In this document: piece after piece, positions 1 through 5,974 of the stretch | How the letters are laid out: each line of letters begins with the position of its first letter | Position numbering within the stretch: the stretch's first letter is position 1 | Source: an uncultured bacterium | Lineage (GTDB): Bacteria; Planctomycetota; UBA1135; GCA-002686595 | DNA: 8,056 nt | Reading direction: 5' to 3' | Assembly (NCBI GenBank): GCA_902826945.1 | Contig: CADEGS010000201.1 | Span: 1 to 8,056, forward strand | Program-made: the position numbers and the translations under genes | Notes under the pieces: model-generated | Told to the model about the DNA's origin: nothing | What the model saw: only the letters and a program-made list of their open reading frames with translations | Databases searched by the model: none

Positions 1-968
1 ACGCGCCCGGCGTCACGATCGGCGCGCCCGAGGACAAGATGGGCCTGCGCGGCTCGTGCACGACCGAGGTCGGCCTCGAGGACGTCCTGGTCGAGGACGA
101 GTGCCTGCTCGGCCCCGAGGGCGAGGGCTTCAAGGTCGCGCTGAACGTGCTGAACTCGGGCCGCCACGGGCTCTCCGCCTGCTGCCTGGGCCAGGCCAAG
201 CTCGCGCGCGAGCTGGCGGTCGCGCACGCGCGCGAGCGCGAGCAGTTCGGCCGCCCGATCGCCTCCTTCGGCATGGTGCGCGAGCTGCTCGCCGGCATGG
301 AGGCCGACGTCTACGCGATCGAGGCCGGCACCTGGCTCACCGCGGGCCTGATCGACCGCGGCCAGCGCGACGTCGCGCTCGAGTCGGCCTGCTGCAAGAC
401 CTTCGCCACCGAGAGCCTGTGGCGCATCGCGAACGACGCCTTGCAGGTCACCGGCGGCACGGGCTTCATGCGCGAGTACCCCTACGAGCGCATCGTGCGC
501 GACGCGCGCATCAACATGATCTTCGAGGGCACGAACCAGGTGCTGCGCATGATGCTCGTCGGCCAGGGGCTGCGCGGGCTGGACCTCGGCGCGCCGCCCG
601 CGCCGCTCGCGCTCGAGGGCCTGCACGCCGCGCTGGCGCCCGAGCGCGAGGCCGTCGAGGCGCTGGCCGCGGCCTTCGCCGCCCGCGCGCGCGCCTTCGC
701 CGCCGCCCACGGCCGCGACGTGCGCGACGCGCAGCTCCCGCTGCGCCGCCTGGCGGACGTCGCCGTCGCGCTCTTCCACGGCTGCGCCGTGCTCTCGCGC
801 GCGAGCGCGACCGCCGCGCTGCCGCGCACGCCCGCCGCCGAGCGCGAGCTCGACGTCGCGCGCCTCGCCTGCCGCCGCCTGGCCCACGACGCCCGCCGCG
901 CGCTGCTCGAGGACGACCACGCGGACGACGCGCTGCTCGCGCGCGTGGCGGAGCGCATGGAGGGCTAG
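1..968 (+). CDS. Acyl-CoA dehydrogenase, VLCAD/ACAD9-like (3' part; 5' end outside window)
   Basis: Flavoenzyme of fatty-acid beta-oxidation that oxidises acyl-CoA to trans-2-enoyl-CoA with FAD, passing electrons to ETF. The frame is open from the left edge (first full codon at base 3) to TAG at 966-968, giving 321 visible residues. They begin in the middle beta-domain with a GAPEDKMGLRGS stretch typical of the family. The C-terminal helical domain follows, with GRHGLSACCLGQA, EREQFGRPI and QVTGGTGFMREYPYERIVRD. The IFEGTNQVLR motif holds the probable catalytic base, Glu at visible residue 175 (codon 525-527). This Glu position in EGTN is that of the VLCAD, short- and medium-chain type, not of isovaleryl-CoA dehydrogenase. 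About 130 further residues, rich in Ala and Arg, extend past the usual fold end, as in VLCAD/ACAD9-type enzymes whose extra domain aids dimerisation or membrane contact. Chain-length specificity cannot be read from this part. No terminator-like hairpin was seen before the next gene, so co-transcription with it is possible. Confidence 0.93.
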   Translation, partial: APGVTIGAPEDKMGLRGSCTTEVGLEDVLVEDECLLGPEGEGFKVALNVLNSGRHGLSACCLGQAKLARELAVAHAREREQFGRPIASFGMVRELLAGMEADVYAIEAGTWLTAGLIDRGQRDVALESACCKTFATESLWRIANDALQVTGGTGFMREYPYERIVRDARINMIFEGTNQVLRMMLVGQGLRGLDLGAPPAPLALEGLHAALAPEREAVEALAAAFAARARAFAAAHGRDVRDAQLPLRRLADVAVALFHGCAVLSRASATAALPRTPAAERELDVARLACRRLAHDARRALLEDDHADDALLARVAERMEG

Positions 969-1003
969 CGAGCGTGGGGCGCCCGGCGGCGCCGCCCGCG
1001 CAC

Positions 1004-1009
1004 GGAGGG
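1004..1009 (+). promoter_or_regulatory. Shine-Dalgarno of the chromate transporter gene
   Basis: GGAGGG lies 3 bases before the ATG at 1013 (4 if GGAGG alone is counted). This is rather close but a strong match to the anti-Shine-Dalgarno. It favours this ATG over an in-frame GTG at 974 that would add 13 residues and has no comparable site. Confidence 0.65.
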
Positions 1010-1012
1010 TCG

Positions 1013-2206
1013 ATGGAACGCGCCGACGAGCTGCCCCGGCCGCGCGGCGTGCGCGGGCTCGCGCGCGAGATCGCCTTGCCGTTCCTGCGCCTGGGCCTGA
1101 CCGGCTTCGGCGGCCCGGCGGTCCACGTCGCGATGATGGAGGAGGAGTTCGTCGCGCGCCGCGGCTGGGTCTCGCGCCAGCACTTCCTCGACCTCGTCGG
1201 CGCGACGAACCTGATCCCGGGCCCCAACTCGACCGAGATGACGATGCACCTGGGCTACGAGCGCGCGGGCGCGCGCGGGCTCGTCGTCGCGGGAGCGAGC
1301 TTCCTCCTGCCCGCCGTCCTGATCAGCGCGGCGCTGGCCCGCTCCTACGCCGCGCTCGGCGCGCTGCCGGCGGTCGAGCCGTTCCTGTGGGGCATCCGGC
1401 CGGCCGTGCTGGCGGTGATCCTCGGCGCGGTGTGGAAGCTCGGACGCGCGGCGCTCGGCGACCGGCGGCTGGCGGCGGTCGCGCTGGCCGTGTGCGCGTC
1501 GGTGCTGGCAGGGCTGGGAGAGGTCCAGGCGCTCCTCGCGGGCGGCCTGCTGGGGACGCTCTGGCTGCGCTCGCGCGCGGCCGGCGAGCCGCGCGGGGCG
1601 CGCGCGCTCGCGCCGCTCCTGCCCCTCTGCCTGCCGCGCGCGCCGGCGGCGGGCGCGGCCGCGGCGGGCGTCGCGGCGGCGGCGAGCGCCGCCGCGCCCT
1701 GGCAGCTCTTCCTCTTCTTCCTGAAGGTCGGCTCGATCCTCTACGGCTCGGGCTACGTGCTCGTCGCCTTCCTCGACGGCGGGCTGGTGCAGGAGCGCGG
1801 CTGGCTCGACCGCGAGGAGCTGCTCGAGGCGATCGCGGTCGGGCAGCTCACGCCCGGCCCGCTGCTCTCGAGCGCGACCTTCGTCGGCTACCTGCTCGCG
1901 GGCGTGCCGGGCGCGCTGGCGGCCACGCTCGGGATCGTGCTGCCCTCCTTCGCCTTCGTGTGGATCCTGAACCCGCTCGTGCCGCGGCTGCGACGCTCGC
2001 CCTGGCTCGCGGCCTTCCTCGACGCGGTCAACGCGGCCTCGGTCGCGCTGATGGCGGCCGTGCTGCTCCAGCTCGGCGCGAGCACGCTCGCCGGCTGGCG
2101 CGCCTGGAGCATCGCCGCGCTGGCGGCGCTATTGTCCCTGCGCCTGCGCGTCGGCGCGCCGTGGATCGTGCTGATCGGCTCGGGGCTCGGCTGGCTGCTC
2201 CGCTGA
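1013..2206 (+). CDS. Chromate transporter, two-domain CHR family (ChrA-like)
   Basis: Predicted inner-membrane transporter of 397 residues, the normal size of long-chain CHR proteins, made of two homologous halves. The family exports chromate from the cytoplasm, but many members are uncharacterised and may move other anions. The N-half carries FGGPAVH (residues 32-38), GWVSRQHFLDLV and IPGPNSTEM (68-76). The C-half repeats the pattern with YGSGYVLVAFL (244-254), GWLDREELLEAIAVGQ and LTPGPLLSSATFVGY (279-293). Between them lie several hydrophobic segments and an Ala-rich linker at about 207-228. The start is the ATG at 1013 with a good Shine-Dalgarno, and the stop is TGA at 2204-2206. The C-half has YGSGY where I recall FGGGY as more usual, a mild divergence. 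The gene starts 44 bases after the acyl-CoA dehydrogenase. No chrB or other chromate-resistance gene is nearby, so the substrate is assigned by family only. Confidence 0.9.
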   Translation: MERADELPRPRGVRGLAREIALPFLRLGLTGFGGPAVHVAMMEEEFVARRGWVSRQHFLDLVGATNLIPGPNSTEMTMHLGYERAGARGLVVAGASFLLPAVLISAALARSYAALGALPAVEPFLWGIRPAVLAVILGAVWKLGRAALGDRRLAAVALAVCASVLAGLGEVQALLAGGLLGTLWLRSRAAGEPRGARALAPLLPLCLPRAPAAGAAAAGVAAAASAAAPWQLFLFFLKVGSILYGSGYVLVAFLDGGLVQERGWLDREELLEAIAVGQLTPGPLLSSATFVGYLLAGVPGALAATLGIVLPSFAFVWILNPLVPRLRRSPWLAAFLDAVNAASVALMAAVLLQLGASTLAGWRAWSIAALAALLSLRLRVGAPWIVLIGSGLGWLLR

Positions 2207-2238
2207 GCGGCCGTCCGCTCCCCCCCGCGCACGGCCGC
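2207..2238 (+). terminator. Possible hairpin after the CHR gene (weak terminator candidate)
   Basis: GCGGCCGT (2207-2214) and ACGGCCGC (2231-2238) are perfect 8-base inverted repeats around a 16-base C-rich loop, beginning right after the stop codon. No T-tract follows, so it is not a classical intrinsic terminator. Because CGGCCG is self-complementary and sits inside the tandem repeat, the arms could arise from the repeat alone. A C-rich, G-poor transcript strand here would also suit Rho-dependent termination. Confidence 0.3.
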
Positions 2239-2270
2239 CCGCTCCCCCCCGCGCACGGCCGCCCCTTCCC
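2208..2270. repeat. 24-base tandem repeat, about 2.5 copies, in the spacer after the CHR gene
   Basis: Unit 1 (2208-2231) and unit 2 (2232-2255) differ at a single base. Each reads CGGCCG, then T or C, then CCGCT, a run of seven C, and GCGCA. A degenerate third copy begins at 2256 (CGGCCGCCC) and fades out in CTTCCC by about 2270. The repeat starts 2 bases after the TGA of the CHR gene. Its length is a multiple of 3, but no gene reads through it. Confidence 0.85.
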
Positions 2271-2289
2271 CTGCCCGGCGCGGCGGCCC

Positions 2290-2293
2290 AGGA
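2290..2293 (+). promoter_or_regulatory. Shine-Dalgarno-like AGGA before the ABC exporter GTG start
   Basis: AGGA lies 7 bases upstream of the GTG at 2301, which is good spacing and supports GTG as the start. The site overlaps an out-of-frame ATG at 2293 that opens a three-codon frame ending in TGA at 2302-2304. Confidence 0.45.
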
Positions 2294-2300
2294 TGGCCGG

Positions 2301-4133
2301 GTGAAGTCCGGGAAGCGCAGGGTCTCCCTCTCCGGCGCCTGGCAGGACGCGCGGCTGCTCGTCGGGCGCCATCGCAAGCGGCTCCTGCTCGGCCTCGGGC
2401 TCCTGCTCGTGAACCGCGCCGCGGGGCTGGTGCTGCCGAGCACCTCGAAGCTCCTGATCGACGAGGTCGTCGGGAAGGGGCGCGCCGGGCTGCTGGCGCC
2501 GCTCGCGTGGGCGGCGGGGCTGGCCACGCTGGTCCAGGCGCTGACCTCGTTCTCGCTCTCGCAGGTGCTGGGCGTCGCGGCGCAGCGCGTGATCAACGAC
2601 CTGCGCAAGGAGGTGCAGGCGCACGTGCTGCGCCTGCCGGTCGCGTACTACGACGCGAGCCAGACCGGCGTCCTGATCGCGCGCGTCATGAACGACGCCG
2701 AGGGCGTGCGCAACCTGGTCGGCACGGGCCTGGTGCAGCTCGTGGGCGGCGTCGTGACCGCGCTCGCCGCGCTCTGCGTGCTCTTCTGGCTGCAGTGGAA
2801 GATGACGGCGGTGATCCTCCTCGCGCTGTGCGCCTTCGGGGCCTGCATGGCGATCGCCTTCCGCAGGCTGCGCCCGCTCTTCCGCGAGCGCGGCGCGATC
2901 CAGGCCGAGGTCACCGGCCGGCTGGGGCAGTCGCTGGGCGGGATCCGCGTGGTCAAGGCCTACGTCGCGGAGGAGCACGAGCGCGGCGTGTTCGGCGCCG
3001 GCGTCGAGCGCCTGTTCGAGAACGTGCGCCGCGCGGTCACCGGCGTCTCGGCCATGGGCTCGGTCTCGACCGTCGTCGTGGGCGCGATCGGGGTCCTGAT
3101 GCTGGTGCTCGGCGGGCGCGCGATCCTGGACGGGCGCATGAGCGTGGGCGACTTCGTCATGTACCTCGTGTACGTGGGGCTGGTCGTCGGCCCGGTGGTG
3201 CAGATCGCCTCGATCGGCACGCAGGTGACCGAGGCCTTCGCCGGCCTCGACCGCATCCGCGAGCTGCGCGACGTGCGCCCCGAGGACGCGGACGAGGCCG
3301 GCCGCGCGCCGCTCCCGACGGTCGCGGGCGACGTGCGCTTCGAGGGCGTCTCGTTCGCCTACGAGGAGGGCGTGCCGGTGCTGCACGACGTCTCCTTCGA
3401 GGCGCCGGCGGGCACGACCACCGCGCTCGTCGGCTCGAGCGGCTCGGGCAAGAGCACGCTGATCGGCCTGGTGATGGCCTACCACCGCCCGAGCGCGGGG
3501 CGCGTCCTGGTCGACGGCCGCGACCTGGCCACGATCCGCCTGGCCGAGTACCGCCGGCACCTCGGCGTCGTGCTGCAGGACAACTTCCTCTTCGACGGCA
3601 CGATCGAGGAGAACATCCGCTTCTCGCGCCCCGCCGCGAGCGACGCCGACGTGCGCGAGGCCGCGCGCCTGGCGCACTGCGACGAGTTCGTCGCGCGCTT
3701 CGAGCAGGGCTACGCCACGGTCGTGGGCGAGCGCGGCGTCAAGCTCTCCGGCGGCCAGCGCCAGCGCGTCGCCATCGCGCGCGCGCTGCTCGCCCACCCG
3801 CGCATCCTGATCCTGGACGAGGCCACCTCGAGCCTCGACAGCGAGAGCGAGGCCCTGATCCAGGACGGCCTGCAGCGCCTGCGCCGGAGCCGCACGACCT
3901 TCGTCATCGCGCACCGCCTCTCGACCATCCGCTCGGCCGACCAGATCCTGGTGATCGAGGGCGGCCGCATCGTCGAGCGCGGCACGCACGCCGCGCTGCA
4001 CGCCGCCGGCGGCCGCTACCGCGACCTCCACGACCGCCAGCACCGCCTCGAGCGCGAGCGCTTCGTCAACCCCGGCGAGGAGCACGAGGACGCGCAGCGC
4101 GCGGCCGCTCCGCGACCGGATCGAGCCCGCTGA
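2301..4133 (+). CDS. ABC exporter half-transporter, MsbA-like (fused TMD-NBD)
   Basis: Inner-membrane ATP-driven exporter of 610 residues with one type I exporter transmembrane domain followed by one nucleotide-binding domain; the functional unit would be a dimer. Hydrophobic segments fall at about 28-48, 62-90, 142-164, 167-187, 252-272 and 284-306, giving the six expected helices. The ATPase has an A-loop Tyr354, Walker A GSSGSGKST (378-386), Q-loop Gln426 in LQDNFLFDG, signature LSGGQ (482-486), Walker B ILILDE (502-507) with catalytic Glu507, D-loop SSLD (510-513) and switch His538. All catalytic residues are intact. With no second half-transporter next door, a homodimer is the simpler guess. 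MsbA/Sav1866-type relatives move lipids, lipid A or drugs; the sequence does not fix the substrate. The start is GTG 2301 with AGGA 7 bases upstream, and the stop is TGA 4131-4133. A charged tail of about 25 residues follows the NBD. Confidence 0.94.
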   Translation: MKSGKRRVSLSGAWQDARLLVGRHRKRLLLGLGLLLVNRAAGLVLPSTSKLLIDEVVGKGRAGLLAPLAWAAGLATLVQALTSFSLSQVLGVAAQRVINDLRKEVQAHVLRLPVAYYDASQTGVLIARVMNDAEGVRNLVGTGLVQLVGGVVTALAALCVLFWLQWKMTAVILLALCAFGACMAIAFRRLRPLFRERGAIQAEVTGRLGQSLGGIRVVKAYVAEEHERGVFGAGVERLFENVRRAVTGVSAMGSVSTVVVGAIGVLMLVLGGRAILDGRMSVGDFVMYLVYVGLVVGPVVQIASIGTQVTEAFAGLDRIRELRDVRPEDADEAGRAPLPTVAGDVRFEGVSFAYEEGVPVLHDVSFEAPAGTTTALVGSSGSGKSTLIGLVMAYHRPSAGRVLVDGRDLATIRLAEYRRHLGVVLQDNFLFDGTIEENIRFSRPAASDADVREAARLAHCDEFVARFEQGYATVVGERGVKLSGGQRQRVAIARALLAHPRILILDEATSSLDSESEALIQDGLQRLRRSRTTFVIAHRLSTIRSADQILVIEGGRIVERGTHAALHAAGGRYRDLHDRQHRLERERFVNPGEEHEDAQRAAAPRPDRAR

Positions 4134-4159
4134 GCCGCGGGCGCGCGCCGCGACGGCTC
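4132..4159. terminator. GC-rich hairpin at the convergent gene junction, possible bidirectional terminator
   Basis: GAGCCG (4132-4137) pairs with CGGCTC (4154-4159). Between them is GGCGCGCGCC (4140-4149), itself a perfect palindrome. The structure fills almost the whole 28-base gap between the ABC exporter stop and the stop of the minus-strand hydrolase gene, and overlaps the exporter TGA by two bases. A symmetrical stem could stop transcription from both sides, but neither side has a T-tract. It is therefore a candidate from position and symmetry only. Confidence 0.4.
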
Positions 4160-4161
4160 CC

Positions 4162-5901
4162 CTACTGCGCGCTCCCGCGCGCGTCGAGGCGCAGCGGCGC
4201 GCTCAGCACCGCGCGGCTGGCGTCCTGGAAGAAGAGCGCCTGGACGAAGACCTCGTCCTCGCCGCGCAGCGCGTAGGGCGCGGCGGGCGCGGGGAAGCGG
4301 CCGTGCTCGTCGAAGGCGCCCGAGGCGCTCGCCAGCGTCAGGCGGTCGAAGACGAAGCTGCCGTGCGCCAGCCCGGCGGGGCGGCCGTCGGGCTCGGCGT
4401 CGAGCCAGAACGGGCCGACGGCGGTGGCGGCCGGCTGCGCGCGCAGGCGCGGCGCCGCCCACAGCTTCACGAGCCAGCCGGGCGGCCCGGCGAGCGCGCC
4501 GCGCAAGGCGAGGCTCTCGCCGTCGCGCTCGCCCGTGAGCCCGAGCTCCGGCGGCTCGACCTCGAGCCAGGCGTCCTCGCCGCGCACGAGCCCGGTGCGC
4601 GTCACGAGCGTCACCCGCTGCCGTCCGGGCGGGAGCCAGCGCGGCAGCGGCAGGAGCAGCGTGCGGTCGTCGAGCACGTGCGCGCCGTCGATCCACGTGT
4701 CGCCGACGAGCACGCGGTCGAAGGCGTCCGCGACGGCGAAGCCCGCGCCCGCGAGGCGCACCTCGGGGTCGCGGAAGGCGCACACGCGCGCGGGCGTGAC
4801 GGCGCCGAGGCGCGGCGGCGCGCCGGGCGTCGGCCCGCGCTCGGCCCAGCGCTCCACCCACGGCTCGAGCTGGTCGAGCAGCGCGCGCGCGATCAGCTCG
4901 TGGCCGAGCGCCGAGGGATGCACCGTGTCCACGAAGAGCGGCCAGAAGCGCGCGCTCGCCGGCCAGGGCTCGGGCAGCGCGACCGCCCAGGGCGCGAACA
5001 AGGCCGGCGCGTCGAGCAGCAGCACGCCGCGCTCCAGGGCCAGCGCCCGCAGCGCGGCGTGGTACTCGCGCGAGACCGGCTGGTAGGCGATCGTCTCGGC
5101 CGGCAGCGGCGGCACGATCAGGATCGGCAGGCTGCCCGCGGCGCGCGCGGCCTCGACCAGCGCCGCCACGTTCGCGCGGAAGGCGTCGAGCGGCACGCGC
5201 GGGTGGTCGGGGCGCTCGACGCGGTTCTCGGGCGCCAGCTCGGGATCCACGACGCGCACCAGGAGCTGCCCCAGCCGCGAGCGCCCGAGCGCCCGCCGCC
5301 ACGGGCGCGCGCGCAGCGCGCTGCGCTCGGCGTCGTCGAAGCCGAGCGCGGGCTGGTAGTCGTTGAACGCGCCGACGTAGAGCGCCGTCACGTCCGGCAA
5401 GAGCGGCACGATCTCCTCGGTGTAGAGCGTGCGCAGCTGGTGCGAGGTGTAGGTCGACATCGCGGCCTGGATCGTCTCGACGCGCTGCTCGGGCAGGCGC
5501 TCGGCGAGCAGGCGCTCGAGGCGCACGCCGTAGCTCTCGCTGACCCCGACGCCCGAGCCGAACGTGCACGAGTCGCCCACCACGGCGATGCGCACGTCGC
5601 CGGGCTCCTTGCGCCCCGCGGGCAGCCAGCCGCGCAGGCGCAGGCGGTTCGCATGGAAGCGCTCGGGGTGCTCCGAAAGGCGCCAGAAGGTCGACTCGTC
5701 GGCGACCAGGTCCTGGTCGAAGGCCAGCGGCCCGAGGAAGCGCACGGGGCGCTCGCCCGGCAAGCCGAGCGCGCGCAGCGCGATCTCGACCGCGACCAGC
5801 GAGAGCCCGAGCGCCAGGCCCAGGACCAGTCCGCGCCGGAGCCAGCGCGGGAGCCTCGCGCGACCGGCGGCGCTCGGCCGGGGGTCGGCAGGAAGGGCCA
5901 C
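4162..5901 (-). CDS. Membrane-anchored SGNH/GDSL hydrolase with IPT/TIG-like and further C-terminal domains
   Basis: Predicted 579-residue extracytoplasmic esterase or acyl-modifying hydrolase; the true substrate is unknown. An Arg-rich start (WLRRG) precedes one hydrophobic segment at about 24-46, a signal anchor or uncleaved signal peptide. The SGNH domain (about 100-350) has block I GDSCTFGSGV with nucleophile Ser111, block III GAFND (177-181) with Asn180, and block V DTVHPS (325-330) giving Asp325 and His328. Block II is atypical: QAAMSTYTSHQ has no Gly at the usual oxyanion position. Residues about 365-448 look like an IPT/TIG Ig-like fold (GAVTPARV, LAGAGF, RVLVGDTWIDG, LPPGRQRVTLVT). 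Residues 449-579 form another beta-rich module ending in a GxF...LRGEDEVFVQALF...LSAPLRL pattern. GTG at 5899-5901 is the only credible start, because upstream codons in this frame lie in the divergent promoter and opposite the flavoprotein gene. It has no clear Shine-Dalgarno. The stop is TAG at 4162-4164. CTG or GTC starts slightly downstream cannot be excluded. Confidence 0.85.
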   Translation of the reverse strand: MALPADPRPSAAGRARLPRWLRRGLVLGLALGLSLVAVEIALRALGLPGERPVRFLGPLAFDQDLVADESTFWRLSEHPERFHANRLRLRGWLPAGRKEPGDVRIAVVGDSCTFGSGVGVSESYGVRLERLLAERLPEQRVETIQAAMSTYTSHQLRTLYTEEIVPLLPDVTALYVGAFNDYQPALGFDDAERSALRARPWRRALGRSRLGQLLVRVVDPELAPENRVERPDHPRVPLDAFRANVAALVEAARAAGSLPILIVPPLPAETIAYQPVSREYHAALRALALERGVLLLDAPALFAPWAVALPEPWPASARFWPLFVDTVHPSALGHELIARALLDQLEPWVERWAERGPTPGAPPRLGAVTPARVCAFRDPEVRLAGAGFAVADAFDRVLVGDTWIDGAHVLDDRTLLLPLPRWLPPGRQRVTLVTRTGLVRGEDAWLEVEPPELGLTGERDGESLALRGALAGPPGWLVKLWAAPRLRAQPAATAVGPFWLDAEPDGRPAGLAHGSFVFDRLTLASASGAFDEHGRFPAPAAPYALRGEDEVFVQALFFQDASRAVLSAPLRLDARGSAQ

Positions 5902-5907
5902 GGCCGG

Positions 5908-5936
5908 AGTGGACCGCGCTCCGCGCGGGCTGTCAA
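5908..5936 (-). promoter_or_regulatory. Candidate promoter of the SGNH hydrolase gene (leaderless geometry)
   Basis: On the minus strand a perfect TTGACA (5936-5931) is followed, after exactly 17 bases, by TCCACT (5913-5908), a 3-of-6 match to TATAAT. Counting 7 bases from the -10 box puts transcription start at 5901, which is the G of the GTG start codon. The lack of a Shine-Dalgarno agrees with a leaderless mRNA. The -35 match is striking in such GC-rich DNA; the -10 match is poor. Confidence 0.4.
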
Positions 5937-5961
5937 GGCGCTCCGCGACCGCCCGCGCGCG

Positions 5962-5967
5962 TATCCT
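5962..5967 (+). promoter_or_regulatory. Candidate -10 box of the flavoprotein gene
   Basis: TATCCT matches TATAAT at 4 of 6 positions and ends 7 bases before the GTG at 5975, which would place transcription start at or one base before the start codon. No -35 consensus lies at normal spacing. The same hexamer occurs in the spacer before the transketolase gene. Confidence 0.35.
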
Positions 5968-5974
5968 CTGCCGC

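Noticed and set aside
2129..2160. AT-containing patch (CTA TTG codons, TTGTCC) near the end of the CHR gene as a promoter for the ABC exporter
   Set aside because: TTGTCC is only a partial -35 match and the bases 17 positions downstream (GCGCGC-like) contain no -10 resemblance. It is best read as two uncommon Leu codons.
2028..4085. A 685-codon open frame on the minus strand across the ABC exporter gene
   Set aside because: The translation is low-complexity (Ala, Arg, Asp, His, Gln) with no recognisable motif. It lies wholly opposite a gene with every ABC motif intact, so it is an artefact of GC-saturated codons.
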